The position numbers and the translations under genes are program-made. A stretch of DNA of 64,000 nt from JANMMJ01 sp031373255 (GTDB lineage: Bacteria > Pseudomonadota > Alphaproteobacteria > Rhizobiales > Aestuariivirgaceae): assembly GCA_031373255.1 (NCBI GenBank), contig JANMMJ010000193.1, forward strand, positions 1-64,000. Direction: 5' to 3'. The notes below the pieces were generated by a model, which ran no database searches, was not told the DNA's origin, and worked only from the letters and a program-made list of their open reading frames with translations. Position 1 is the first letter of the stretch; every line of letters begins with the position of its first letter. Below are positions 53,228 through 60,858 of the stretch, piece after piece.

Positions 53228-54547
53228 ATGACCATCGTCCGCTTTGCGCCCTCGCCCACCGGCCGCATCCATATCGGCAATGCGCGTACCGCCATTCTCA
53301 ACTGGCTGTTTGCAAAGAAGAGCGGCGGGCAGTTCATCCTGCGCTATGACGATACCGATACGGCGCGCTCGACCGACGCCTTCGCACGCGGAATTGCCGA
53401 GGATCTGGAATGGCTGGGGATCACACCCGATCGGGTGGAATACCAATCGCGGCGCTTTGACCGCTACGCAGAGGTGACCGAGCGCCTCAAGGCGGAGGGC
53501 CGGCTTTATCCTTGCTATGAAACCGCAGGCGAACTTGACCGGCGGCGCAAACGCCAACTGGCGCGGGGACTGCCGCCGATCTACGACCGTGCGGCGCTGA
53601 AACTCACCAGCGAGGAGCTTGCGGCGTTCCAGGCCGAAGGACGGACACCGCACTGGCGCTTCAAGCTTGATGACCGCATGGTGGAATGGCACGACATGAT
53701 CCGCGGGGCGCAGCATTTCGATACGGCTTCGCTGTCGGACCCCGTGCTGGTGCGCGGCGACGGCACCTGGCTCTACACACTGCCATCGGTCATCGACGAT
53801 ATCGATTTCGACGTGACGCACGTCATCCGCGGCGAGGACCATGTGGTGAATGCCGCGGTGCAGATTGAGATTACCAAGGCGCTGGGGGCCGAGCCGCCGC
53901 AGTATGCCCATCACAGCCTTCTCACCGGTGCGGATGGCAAGGGCCTGTCCAAACGGTTTGGGTCGCTTTCGATTGAATCGATGCGCCAGGCCGGCCTGGA
54001 AGCCATGGCCGTGGTCAGCCACGCGGCACTGCTCGGAACCTCCGACAATATTCATCCGTGTGCGGATTATGACGAACTGATCGCCGGCTTTGACCTCGGC
54101 AAGCTTTCGCGCGCGCCGGCGCGGTTCGACGAAGCCGAACTTATGCATCTCAATGCGCGGCTGTTGCATATGCTGCCATGGAGTGCAGTGAGCGACAGGC
54201 TGGGATATGGCTCCGAGGCGTTCTGGATGGCGATTCGCGGTAACATTGAAAAGCTATCTGAATCAGACGCTTGGCAAGATATCATCACAAAGAGAATCAA
54301 TCCCGTGGTGAATGACGAAGACCGTGCATTCCTGAGCAGTGCGGCAAAGATCCTGCCCGCAGAGCCGTGGGACCATGCGACATGGAAGTCGTGGACTGAA
54401 GCAGTGAAGGCGGAGACAGGGCGGAAGGGCAAACCTTTGTTCATGCCGCTGCGCCTGGCCCTGACCGGTCTCGACCATGGCCCCGAACTCGCCGCCCTGC
54501 TGCCGCTGATCGGCAGGGAGAGAGCGGTGGAGCGGCTGTCAATTTAG
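53228..54547 (+). CDS. gltX: Glutamate--tRNA ligase, short type
   Basis: Charges tRNA-Glu (or a noncanonical tRNA). RFAPSPTGRIHIGNARTAILNWLFA has HIGN in place of HIGH; the second motif is KGLSKRFGS. Length 439 aa fits the shorter of two GltX types usual in alphaproteobacteria, where one copy often charges tRNA-Gln. Near the C-terminal anticodon-binding part (54241-54300) the DNA is AT-rich (35% GC by hand count) compared with its surroundings. It abuts nadE with no gap, suggesting coupled translation. The hicAB operator begins at its stop codon. Confidence 0.94.
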   Translation: MTIVRFAPSPTGRIHIGNARTAILNWLFAKKSGGQFILRYDDTDTARSTDAFARGIAEDLEWLGITPDRVEYQSRRFDRYAEVTERLKAEGRLYPCYETAGELDRRRKRQLARGLPPIYDRAALKLTSEELAAFQAEGRTPHWRFKLDDRMVEWHDMIRGAQHFDTASLSDPVLVRGDGTWLYTLPSVIDDIDFDVTHVIRGEDHVVNAAVQIEITKALGAEPPQYAHHSLLTGADGKGLSKRFGSLSIESMRQAGLEAMAVVSHAALLGTSDNIHPCADYDELIAGFDLGKLSRAPARFDEAELMHLNARLLHMLPWSAVSDRLGYGSEAFWMAIRGNIEKLSESDAWQDIITKRINPVVNDEDRAFLSSAAKILPAEPWDHATWKSWTEAVKAETGRKGKPLFMPLRLALTGLDHGPELAALLPLIGRERAVERLSI

Positions 54548-54564
54548 TCAACAATTTTGTTGAC
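54547..54564. promoter_or_regulatory. Palindromic operator over the hicAB -35 box
   Basis: GTCAACAA and TTGTTGAC are perfect 8-bp arms around TT. The right arm overlaps the -35 hexamer of the hicAB promoter, the expected arrangement for autorepression by HicB bound to its own promoter. Confidence 0.75.
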
Positions 54565-54588
54565 AAGCCAAACAAGCGCATCTATATT
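54560..54588 (+). promoter_or_regulatory. Sigma-70-type promoter of hicAB
   Basis: TTGACA (54560-54565), a 17-bp spacer and TATATT (54583-54588) match the housekeeping consensus almost perfectly. The hicA ATG lies 53 bp downstream. An unusually strong promoter agrees with toxin-antitoxin operons kept off by their antitoxin. Confidence 0.85.
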
Positions 54589-54641
54589 TTTTGGCGTTCG
54601 GAAAGGAAGCCAAACGATGTCTATCGTTATGGAGAGACTGA

Positions 54642-54833
54642 ATGCCCACATATCCGGAACTTCGCCGGTGGCTTGCCAAGCAAGGCTGCACTTTTGAAAC
54701 CCATGAGGGTGGAAGCGGCCATATTACCGTGAGGTTGGGTGACAAGAAAACCCAACTTCCGGCACATGGCAAAGGGAAGGACCTGAAGAAGGGCTTGGTC
54801 CAGAAAATCAAGAAAGATCTGGGTTTGAGATGA
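54642..54833 (+). CDS. hicA: HicA-family toxin (mRNA interferase)
   Basis: A 63-aa double-stranded-RNA-binding-fold ribonuclease-like toxin. The pattern GSGHITVRLGDKKTQLPAHG then KDLKKGLVQKIKKDLGL matches HicA, with the catalytic histidine His27. The ribosome site GGAGAG lies 6 nt upstream. It should cut mRNA when free of HicB. The stop overlaps the hicB start by 4 nt (ATGA). Confidence 0.9.
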   Translation: MPTYPELRRWLAKQGCTFETHEGGSGHITVRLGDKKTQLPAHGKGKDLKKGLVQKIKKDLGLR

Positions 54834-55306
54834 TTTCGTATCGCGTTAAATTGGAAGATGATGAAGGGACAGTCTTGGTGACATCGCCGGACTTTCCAGA
54901 ATTGACGACTTTCGGCGACGACGAAGCGGACGCACTTTCCTACGCAGTCGGTGCGTTCGAAGAAGCTATCGCGGCAAGAATTTCGGATCGCCAAGAGATT
55001 CCCGCTCCGTTAAAGGATGGTGCGTCTTCTCCGCGAACCCGGGGCAAAAAAGAAAGTTCGGCTTCTGCCAAAACATCAATCCGGTGGGTTACGCTGCCCA
55101 TTCAGGCCGCAGTCAAGGTTTTGCTCTATCAGCAAATGTGGAAGTCCGGCGTTCGCAAATCTGATCTGGCGCGCAAGATGGATTTACACCGGCAGGAAAT
55201 AGACCGGCTCCTTGACCTTGGACACGCGACCAGTATAGCCAAAATTGAAAGGGCATTCGCAGTGCTCGGAAAGACGCTCGACATCGAGGTCGTGGACGCG
55301 CCATAA
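54830..55306 (+). CDS. hicB: HicB-family antitoxin with helix-turn-helix
   Basis: A 158-aa antitoxin. The N-terminal half (SYRVKLEDDEGTVLVTSPDFPELTTFGDDEADALSYAVGAFEEAIAARI) is the HicB fold that masks HicA. The C-terminal part (about 100-155; IQAAVKVLLYQQMWKSGVRKSDLARKMDLHRQEIDRLLD) is a helix-turn-helix that should bind the palindrome upstream of hicA. A basic linker (SSPRTRGKKES) joins the two. It begins inside the hicA stop. Confidence 0.9.
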   Translation: MISYRVKLEDDEGTVLVTSPDFPELTTFGDDEADALSYAVGAFEEAIAARISDRQEIPAPLKDGASSPRTRGKKESSASAKTSIRWVTLPIQAAVKVLLYQQMWKSGVRKSDLARKMDLHRQEIDRLLDLGHATSIAKIERAFAVLGKTLDIEVVDAP

Positions 55307-55314
55307 TCGGGCGC

Positions 55315-55950
55315 ATGATCCTGGTCGGACAATTTGACTCGCCGTTCGTGCGCCGCGTCGCGGTGACGCTCAATTTTTATCACATGCCATTCAAGCGGAA
55401 CCCGCTTTCGGTGTTCGGCGATGTCAAGGACATGCAGAAGATCAACCCGCTGGTGCGGGTGCCCTCTCTGGTTCTGGAAAACGGCGAGACGTTGATCGAT
55501 TCAATTGCGATCATCGACCATCTCGACGAGGTGGCGGGTCCGGCGCGGGCCCTGACGCCGGCGCACGGACCGGAACGGCGAAAGGTTTTGCAGGCCGTGG
55601 CCCTGGCGATGGGTGCTGCAGAAAAGGTCGTGGCGACGTTCTTCGAGCGGCACTTCCATGGTCCGAAAGCGATCAGCAAGGTTTGGGAGAAACGCTGCCT
55701 TTCACAACTGCATGCGGCGCTGGACAAGCTTGAGCATGACTGTGGCATGCCGTGGTTCATCGACAGCCACATGAGCCAGGCCGATGTGACCATCGGCTGC
55801 CTGATCGGTTACATGAAGCTGCGGCTGCCCGAGGCTTTTCCCGCCAACAAATACCCCAAGCTTCATGCACTTTCCTCGCATTGCGAAATGCGTGACGAGT
55901 TCGTGCTGGCGCGGCCATCGCCGGACGAAACGGTGCCGAGCCGCAGCTAA
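55315..55950 (+). CDS. Glutathione S-transferase family protein
   Basis: A 211-aa GST. Thioredoxin-like N-terminal domain (MILVGQFDSPFVRRVAVTLNFYHMPFKR ... RVPSLVLENGETLIDSIAIIDHLDEV) with the conserved Ser in the first loop and the Pro-Ser glutathione contact, then a helical C-terminal domain. The likely role is detoxification or reduction. Starts 8 nt after hicB, although the toxin-antitoxin promoter may not drive it. Its end overlaps the next GST gene, which runs the other way. Confidence 0.88.
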   Translation: MILVGQFDSPFVRRVAVTLNFYHMPFKRNPLSVFGDVKDMQKINPLVRVPSLVLENGETLIDSIAIIDHLDEVAGPARALTPAHGPERRKVLQAVALAMGAAEKVVATFFERHFHGPKAISKVWEKRCLSQLHAALDKLEHDCGMPWFIDSHMSQADVTIGCLIGYMKLRLPEAFPANKYPKLHALSSHCEMRDEFVLARPSPDETVPSRS

Positions 55951-56579
55951 GCGGGTAGCGGAATTTCAGCAGCAGCGTCAGGAACCTTGTAGCCCTTCTG
56001 CACCGCGGGCCTTGCCACATTCGCCAGATACCAGCGCTTCACATGGGGGAAGTGATTGAGATCGATACGCTGCCATTGGAAGCGGGCGATCCAGGGAAAT
56101 GTGGCAATATCGACAATCGAATAATCGCCGCACATCCACTCCGTTGTTTCGAGCCGTTTGTCCAGAACGCCATAGATGCGTTTCGCCTCGGTTTCGAACC
56201 AGTCCTCGGCGAAGGGCGCCTTGCCGGGATTGTATTTGAGAAAGTAATGGGCGCGGCCCAGAAAGGGCCCGACAGTCGACATCTGCCACATGAGCCATTC
56301 GTGAATGCGCAGGCGCTGTGCCTGACCGGCGGGGTAAAATTTCCCGGTCTTGTCGCCGAGATACATCAGGATGGCGCCAGATTCGAAAACCGGCGTGCCA
56401 GTCTCGCGGTCGATAATCGCCGGGATCTTGTTGTTGGGCGAAATCGCAAGGAACTCGGGGCGAAACTGTTCGTCCTTGCCGATGTTCACGGGATGAACCG
56501 CATAGGCCAAATCCATTTCCTCCAGCGCGATGGAAATCTTGCGGCCGTTCGGCGTACTCCACGTATAAAGATCAATCAT
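55947..56579 (-). CDS. Glutathione S-transferase, YfcG/Ure2p-like
   Basis: A 210-aa GST of the Nu/Ure2p-like class: MIDLYTWSTPNGRKISIALEEMDLAYAVHPVNIGKDEQFRPEFLAISPNNKIPAIID is close to YfcG/YghU, which act as disulfide-bond oxidoreductases. Thr-Pro-Asn in the first loop is a key mark. The start at 56579 leaves an 8-nt overlap with the end of the PhnD-like gene, so the regulator, binding protein and this enzyme are likely translated together. Confidence 0.9.
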   Translation of the reverse strand: MIDLYTWSTPNGRKISIALEEMDLAYAVHPVNIGKDEQFRPEFLAISPNNKIPAIIDRETGTPVFESGAILMYLGDKTGKFYPAGQAQRLRIHEWLMWQMSTVGPFLGRAHYFLKYNPGKAPFAEDWFETEAKRIYGVLDKRLETTEWMCGDYSIVDIATFPWIARFQWQRIDLNHFPHVKRWYLANVARPAVQKGYKVPDAAAEIPLPA

Positions 56580-57339
56580 AAAGCCTGAGCCCTCCAGCCT
56601 GCTGCATCGCCGTTTCAAGGTCGGTGATACGGCCGTAGGCTCCGGGTTCCAGTATCGAATAGCCAGTCAAGAAGAGTTGATCGCGCGCTTTTTGCAAGGC
56701 TGGGTCGACGAAAACCTGGGCAAGGGCCTGCCTGATGACACCCGTGTCGCAGGCGATCGTGATATAGGGCAGCGAAGGCACCATGGGCGAGCGGGCAATT
56801 TCCACGAGACCTTCGAGATAGTCCGGCCGGTAACGCCTTGCCATTGCCGCGCAGACCGCATCGACGGCGCAGACATCCGCTGCGCCATCACGCACGGCAA
56901 TAAGCGAATTGACATGGCCACCCGTTTTAAGCACCGAGCCAAAGAAAGTTCCCTCTGTTGCGAACGGCGCAAACACAAGCTGGAGTGCGAGCATGCCCGA
57001 CATCGAGTCCGGGTTGTTGAAAGCGGCACTGCTGCCACGATACTGTTCGAGCGGCCTCTTTTCGCGGGCAAACACGATGCTCTGGTAATTCGGACCATCG
57101 CAACCGTCGACCGCGTAGTGTGGCGTCGCCACGTAAATGAGCCTGCCGCGAAACTCGTGGGTAAAAGGATAGCCGCAGGTCTGGCTGAAGCACAGGTCCG
57201 GGCTGCGCCAGACCATGGTGTGGTCAGCTTGGCGGAGCAGCGGCCCGGAGAGACCCATGAGCTGTGACATGCCGGACCACAATGCGTCGGTTGCGTCGCG
57301 CACTTCCGGCCAATCATACATGGGGAGTGAAGCTGTCAT
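56572..57339 (-). CDS. PhnD-like substrate-binding protein without signal peptide
   Basis: A 255-aa two-lobe binding-protein fold similar to PhnD/SsuA: TCGYPFTHEFRGRLIYVATPHYAVDGCDGPNYQSIVFA, YRGSSAAFNNPDSMSG (ligand loop), GGHVNSLIAVRDGAADVCAVDAVC. No signal peptide, lipobox or ABC permease gene is present, so it is probably cytoplasmic, perhaps a sensor or a stray binding domain. It begins in the stop of the XRE regulator gene (ATGA) and overlaps the GST start by 8 nt. Confidence 0.82.
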   Translation of the reverse strand: MTASLPMYDWPEVRDATDALWSGMSQLMGLSGPLLRQADHTMVWRSPDLCFSQTCGYPFTHEFRGRLIYVATPHYAVDGCDGPNYQSIVFAREKRPLEQYRGSSAAFNNPDSMSGMLALQLVFAPFATEGTFFGSVLKTGGHVNSLIAVRDGAADVCAVDAVCAAMARRYRPDYLEGLVEIARSPMVPSLPYITIACDTGVIRQALAQVFVDPALQKARDQLFLTGYSILEPGAYGRITDLETAMQQAGGLRLYD

Positions 57340-58181
57340 TCTGTGCCCCTGAGCTGCCGTCTGATGAACTCCGCCGTTTCATTGGGCTGGACGACGGCGT
57401 GGCGGATGAGGCTTTCGAAATGCGCTGTCAGTTCGCGGATATGCTCGGTCGAGGTAAAGACGAAATACATCGAGCCCAGATAAAGAGCGGCGCGCTTGTT
57501 GCCGAAGACCGTGTAGGGCGAGGCGAAGCGTTCGCGCGCATCAAAGAGAAACCAGCGATAGGCGGGGTAAAGCTCCTCGACAACAGCCGCCATATGCTCA
57601 AGCTGGCGGCGGCGCTCGCGCGCGGCAAGGCTGCGCCAGATGCCCTCGCCACGGGCAAACATTTCCAGCGACTGGCGTGACGAGCAGACTTCAACTTCAC
57701 TCCCGGCGCGGCGGGCATGGTCAATGCGGGCATGGGTACTTTCCGACATCGCACCGGCTGCGGCCATGGTCAGCTTGACATTTTCGAAGCGGATTATCGC
57801 CTCGGTCTTGACCTGATCGGGCAGCGACGAGGGCACATAGCGAACCTTGGCGCCGCGCGCGTCCTCATGCCAGCGCTTCAACTCCTCATTGTACGGATCA
57901 TCGGCATTGGGCTGGACTACGGGCTGCGAGACGATATCGGCGGTGATCTGGTCCTGCTGCGAAAGGCCAAGCAGCCAGTCGATCGAGACTGAATGTCGGG
58001 CCGCAATGCGCGAAATGGTTTCAGCGCGCGGAAGGCGCATATTCTTATCGGAAAGCAGCTGCGACAGGGTGGAGCGATCAAGACCAGCCTTCGCGGCAAA
58101 ACGGGCCTGCGTGTATCCATTCCTCCCGATCAACTCAGAGAGGCGGGTCTGAAAAATCTCGACGGTTTGACGCTTCTGCAT
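57336..58181 (-). CDS. XRE-family transcriptional regulator with C-terminal sensor domain
   Basis: A 281-aa protein. The N-terminal helix-turn-helix (FQTRLSELIGRNGYTQARFAAKAGLDRSTLSQLLSDKNMRLPRAETISRIAARHSVSIDWLLG) is of the Cro/C1 type. The remaining 190 residues form an unrecognised domain with YRWFLFDARERFASPYTVFGNKRAALYLGSMYFVF. ATG at 58181 is preferred over a TTG two codons earlier, although neither has a ribosome site. Operon with the PhnD-like and GST genes. Confidence 0.85.
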   Translation of the reverse strand: MQKRQTVEIFQTRLSELIGRNGYTQARFAAKAGLDRSTLSQLLSDKNMRLPRAETISRIAARHSVSIDWLLGLSQQDQITADIVSQPVVQPNADDPYNEELKRWHEDARGAKVRYVPSSLPDQVKTEAIIRFENVKLTMAAAGAMSESTHARIDHARRAGSEVEVCSSRQSLEMFARGEGIWRSLAARERRRQLEHMAAVVEELYPAYRWFLFDARERFASPYTVFGNKRAALYLGSMYFVFTSTEHIRELTAHFESLIRHAVVQPNETAEFIRRQLRGTE

Positions 58182-58182
58182 T

Positions 58183-58237
58183 GTCAATTGTGTTTACAAT
58201 CGTCAACACTATGTGCATTTGTGGGCGATCGTCAACA
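58183..58237. promoter_or_regulatory. Repeated GTCAA motifs upstream of the XRE regulator
   Basis: ATCGTCAACA occurs twice (58199-58208 and 58228-58237), with a third GTCAA at 58183-58187. The direct repeats lie in the promoter region of the minus-strand regulator gene and could be its own binding sites. Confidence 0.45.
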
Positions 58238-58340
58238 GTTTCGCAGCGATTTTCCGGGTAAGATGCAAACATCTTAACAATTCAAAAGTTGCGAAATCCT
58301 GGCTTTCCTCGTGGTGCAATTCCTGTCTTCGGTCGCCCCT

Positions 58341-58356
58341 GCAACCCATGGGTTGC
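58341..58356. promoter_or_regulatory. Perfect 16-bp palindrome before the desaturase
   Basis: GCAACCCATGGGTTGC is a perfect palindrome with no spacer, 31 bp before the desaturase start and 159 bp before the XRE regulator. Length and symmetry suit a dimeric repressor operator. The cognate factor is unknown. Confidence 0.5.
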
Positions 58357-58387
58357 GGCCTGATCGTGTATTGCGAGGCGCACCGAA

Positions 58388-59317
58388 GTGATTGCAACCG
58401 GCAGGACGTTTCGCGGAGTCGAATGGCCCACGGCGGGTGTTATCGTGCTTACCTACGCCATTCTGGGAACGCTCGTGTGGTTTCACGCCGTTCTGCCATG
58501 GTGGATCATCCTGGCGATCGGCAGCTATTTCACAGCGCTCCACGTTTCGCTGCAGCACGAAGTCCTGCATGGCCATCCCACCTGCAGCCGCTCGCTTAAT
58601 GAAGCGCTGGTGTTCGTGACCCCGCATTTCTGGATTCCCTTTGTCCGTTACCGGCAAACCCACCTCAGCCATCACAATGATGCGCACCTGACCGATCCCA
58701 GTCTTGATCCCGAGTCCTATTATCTGCTTCCGGAAAGCTGGGCGGCGATGCCCGGGCTGAAGCGCCGCCTCTATGCGGCCAACAACACACTGGCGGTGCG
58801 CATGCTGCTTGGCCCCGCGATCAGCGTGGCAAGGTTCTGGTCGGCGGAGTTTACCGATATGGCGCGGGGCGACCTCGGGAAAGCCAGGGCATGGGCGCTG
58901 CATGGCATTTCGTCGGCGATTACCATCTTCTTTGTCGCCTGGGTGTGCGCCATGCCCTTGTGGCAATATGTGCTGCTCATCGCCTATCCGGGCATTTCGC
59001 TGTCGCTGGTGCGTTCATTCTGCGAGCATCAGGCAGCGGAGGACGTGGGCGAGCGCACCATCATCGTCGAAGCCTCACCGTTCTGGTCGCTGCTGTTTCT
59101 CTATAACAACCTGCACGTGGCGCACCATTCGCGGCCCAGCCTGGCCTGGTACAAAATTCCGGCCTATTACAGGGCCGAGCGCGAGCGCCTTCTCGCCAAA
59201 AACCACGGCTACACGATGAATGGCTATGGTGAGATTTTCCGGCGCTACCTGTTCAAGCCAAAGGAACCGGTTGCTTACCCCGAAATGAGCTGGCTCGACC
59301 GATCCTTGACGAACTGA
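58388..59317 (+). CDS. Fatty acid desaturase
   Basis: A membrane di-iron desaturase of 309 aa. The three histidine boxes are complete: HEVLHGH (about 58-64), HLSHH (about 95-99) and HVAHH (about 239-243). Membrane helices lie around 18-55 and 170-205. The start is a GTG with a poor ribosome site. A beta-carotene-ketolase or alkane-oxidase-like activity is less likely given the spacing of boxes. A perfect palindrome precedes it; it could be cold-regulated, though this is not shown. Confidence 0.88.
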   Translation: MIATGRTFRGVEWPTAGVIVLTYAILGTLVWFHAVLPWWIILAIGSYFTALHVSLQHEVLHGHPTCSRSLNEALVFVTPHFWIPFVRYRQTHLSHHNDAHLTDPSLDPESYYLLPESWAAMPGLKRRLYAANNTLAVRMLLGPAISVARFWSAEFTDMARGDLGKARAWALHGISSAITIFFVAWVCAMPLWQYVLLIAYPGISLSLVRSFCEHQAAEDVGERTIIVEASPFWSLLFLYNNLHVAHHSRPSLAWYKIPAYYRAERERLLAKNHGYTMNGYGEIFRRYLFKPKEPVAYPEMSWLDRSLTN

Positions 59318-59377
59318 GCCCCGCGCCTGATCCTCAGCCGATTGCATTGCGTAACGGACGTAGAAGGATCTCCACTC

Positions 59378-60103
59378 TTGTTCTCCGTCATCATACCGAC
59401 CCGCGACCGGCCACAGTATCTGCTGGAGGCCGTGCAAAGCGTATTGCGGCAAACCCTCCCCGGCAACGAGATCATCGTGGTGAATGATGGCGAAGGTCCT
59501 CTTCCGGCACTTGATGGCTTGCCGGTGCGGGTGCTCGACAATCAGCAGCGGGGGCCGGTCGCGGCGCGAATCCTCGGCGTTGCTTCAGCCATCCGCGAGA
59601 ATATCGCCTTTCTCGACGACGACGATCAATGGATCGATGAAGGACACCTGAGCACGGCAGCAGAGCGGTTGGCGTCGGATGCACATTTCTGCTTTGCCGA
59701 CGGGGTTCTGACTTTCGAGCCCGATGACCAGGGCCGGAAGCCAGCCAGCTTTCCCTATTCGCACGGAGCCGACCGGCACACACTGGCGGCGGATAACACC
59801 ATCCTGATCTCCGCCGTGTGTTACCGGCGAGCCCTTCACGACCAGCTTGGGCCGTTCGACATGGCGCTTCCCTATTACTGGGACTGGGACTGGTACCTGC
59901 GGGTGGCACGGGCCGGCTTTGCGCTTGCCCATATTGAACGGCCCGCAGTCAGCATCCGCGTGCATCAGGAAAATATGTCGGGAGCAGCCATGGCAGACGC
60001 ACGACAGGCCAATCTTGAAGCGCTGGCACGGAAGCATGAGATGAAACTTCCAGCACTGAAGAACCACCTTTCGCTGGCGCTGGAACGGCTGGAAACCAGC
60101 TGA
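59378..60103 (+). CDS. Family 2 glycosyltransferase
   Basis: A 241-aa GT-A enzyme. FSVIIPTRDRPQYLLEAVQSVLRQTLPGNEIIVVND opens the nucleotide-sugar fold, and DDDDQW gives the metal-binding DxD. The tail PYYWDWDWYLRVARAGFALAHIERPAVSIRVHQ resembles cell-surface polysaccharide transferases. Start: a TTG with AGAAGGA 9 nt upstream; the frame is open to a further TTG at 59342. Follows the desaturase by 60 nt. Substrate unknown; no polysaccharide cluster is adjacent. Confidence 0.83.
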   Translation: MFSVIIPTRDRPQYLLEAVQSVLRQTLPGNEIIVVNDGEGPLPALDGLPVRVLDNQQRGPVAARILGVASAIRENIAFLDDDDQWIDEGHLSTAAERLASDAHFCFADGVLTFEPDDQGRKPASFPYSHGADRHTLAADNTILISAVCYRRALHDQLGPFDMALPYYWDWDWYLRVARAGFALAHIERPAVSIRVHQENMSGAAMADARQANLEALARKHEMKLPALKNHLSLALERLETS

Positions 60104-60422
60104 ATGCATCGTGGCACTGCGTTTGATTCGCCGGAATTTGCGCTGAAATCACCCGCGGGACCGCCGGAAACGGCTTTTCAAGCGACAAAAATGTTACAGC
60201 TCCGGCGCATTGGGAATTCCGCGCTTTCATGCCTCAAAGTTCATCCAAATCATTGAATTTCATAGGTTAATTTACCCGCCCAATTCGTTAACAAGAGGTT
60301 AACCGCTATTTTAAAGGGTTTTTCCGGCGTCCGAATCAAATAACACCGGGAAAATAAGGGTTTTCACGAATCGGCGCATCGGCTAGGCGTGCTGCATCAA
60401 CAACCCAAGGAGCAAAAATATC
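60104..60422. other. Long control region upstream of HU
   Basis: These 319 bp hold no convincing reading frame and become AT-rich toward HU. They contain a CtrA-type box (60288-60303), further TTAA half sites at 60267-60270 and 60311-60314, and GANTC sites at 60333-60337 and 60368-60372. Confidence 0.6.
60288..60303 (+). promoter_or_regulatory. CtrA-type binding box upstream of HU
   Basis: TTAA, seven bases, TTAAC is a perfect match to the CtrA full-site consensus of alphaproteobacteria. It also forms two GTTAAC hexamers. It lies 119 bp before the HU start codon, a plausible promoter position. Confidence 0.65.
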
Positions 60423-60716
60423 ATGGCTGATGAAAAGGTTCTTACAGTCCCGATGTCAAAGGTCGGCGCGGAGCTGGCAGAGAAGCAAGAGATGTCGAAA
60501 AAGTCGGTCAACGAGCTTCTTGGTGCGTTTGTCGAACTCACCGTGAAGCACCTCAAGAAGGGCAACAAGGTCCGCATCACCGGCCTTGGCATCCTGCAGG
60601 TGCGCAAGCGCCCGGCGCGCATGGGCCGCAATCCGGCCACCGGCGAGCAGATCAAGATCAAGGCTTCGAAGAAAGTCGCCTTCCGCGCCGCCAAGGAACT
60701 CAAGGACGCGATCTGA
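60423..60716 (+). CDS. HU-family nucleoid protein
   Basis: A 97-aa DNA-bending histone-like protein. The HU fold is clear: KVGAELAEKQEMSKKSVNELLGAFVELTVKHLKKGNKVRITGLGILQVRKRPARMGRNPATGEQIKIKASKKVAFRAAKELKDAI, including the beta-arm RMGRNPATGE. GGAG precedes the ATG. It ends in a strong terminator, so it is a single-gene unit. The upstream region suggests cell-cycle-linked transcription. Confidence 0.94.
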   Translation: MADEKVLTVPMSKVGAELAEKQEMSKKSVNELLGAFVELTVKHLKKGNKVRITGLGILQVRKRPARMGRNPATGEQIKIKASKKVAFRAAKELKDAI

Positions 60717-60746
60717 GCTCTTTCCGAGTTCAGGTTTCAAGCTTTC

Positions 60747-60778
60747 ACGGCCCCGCAGATGCGGGGCCGTTTCGTTTT
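60747..60778 (+). terminator. Rho-independent terminator of HU
   Basis: ACGGCCCCGCA and TGCGGGGCCGT form a perfect 11-bp stem with a 2-nt loop, followed by TTCGTTTT. It separates HU from the ABC importer operon. Confidence 0.92.
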
Positions 60779-60858
60779 CGGCCCATCGATTGCCGCTCTT
60801 GCTTGCACTGGGCGAGCCCCTGACCCTATGATCGATCTTCAAGAAGCCAAAATGGCCG

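Noticed and set aside
51518..54169. An 883-codon open frame on the minus strand across nadE and gltX
   Set aside because: It lies wholly antisense to two clear housekeeping genes, shows no recognisable motif and has the Arg/His/Gly/Asp-rich make-up typical of shadow frames in high-GC DNA.
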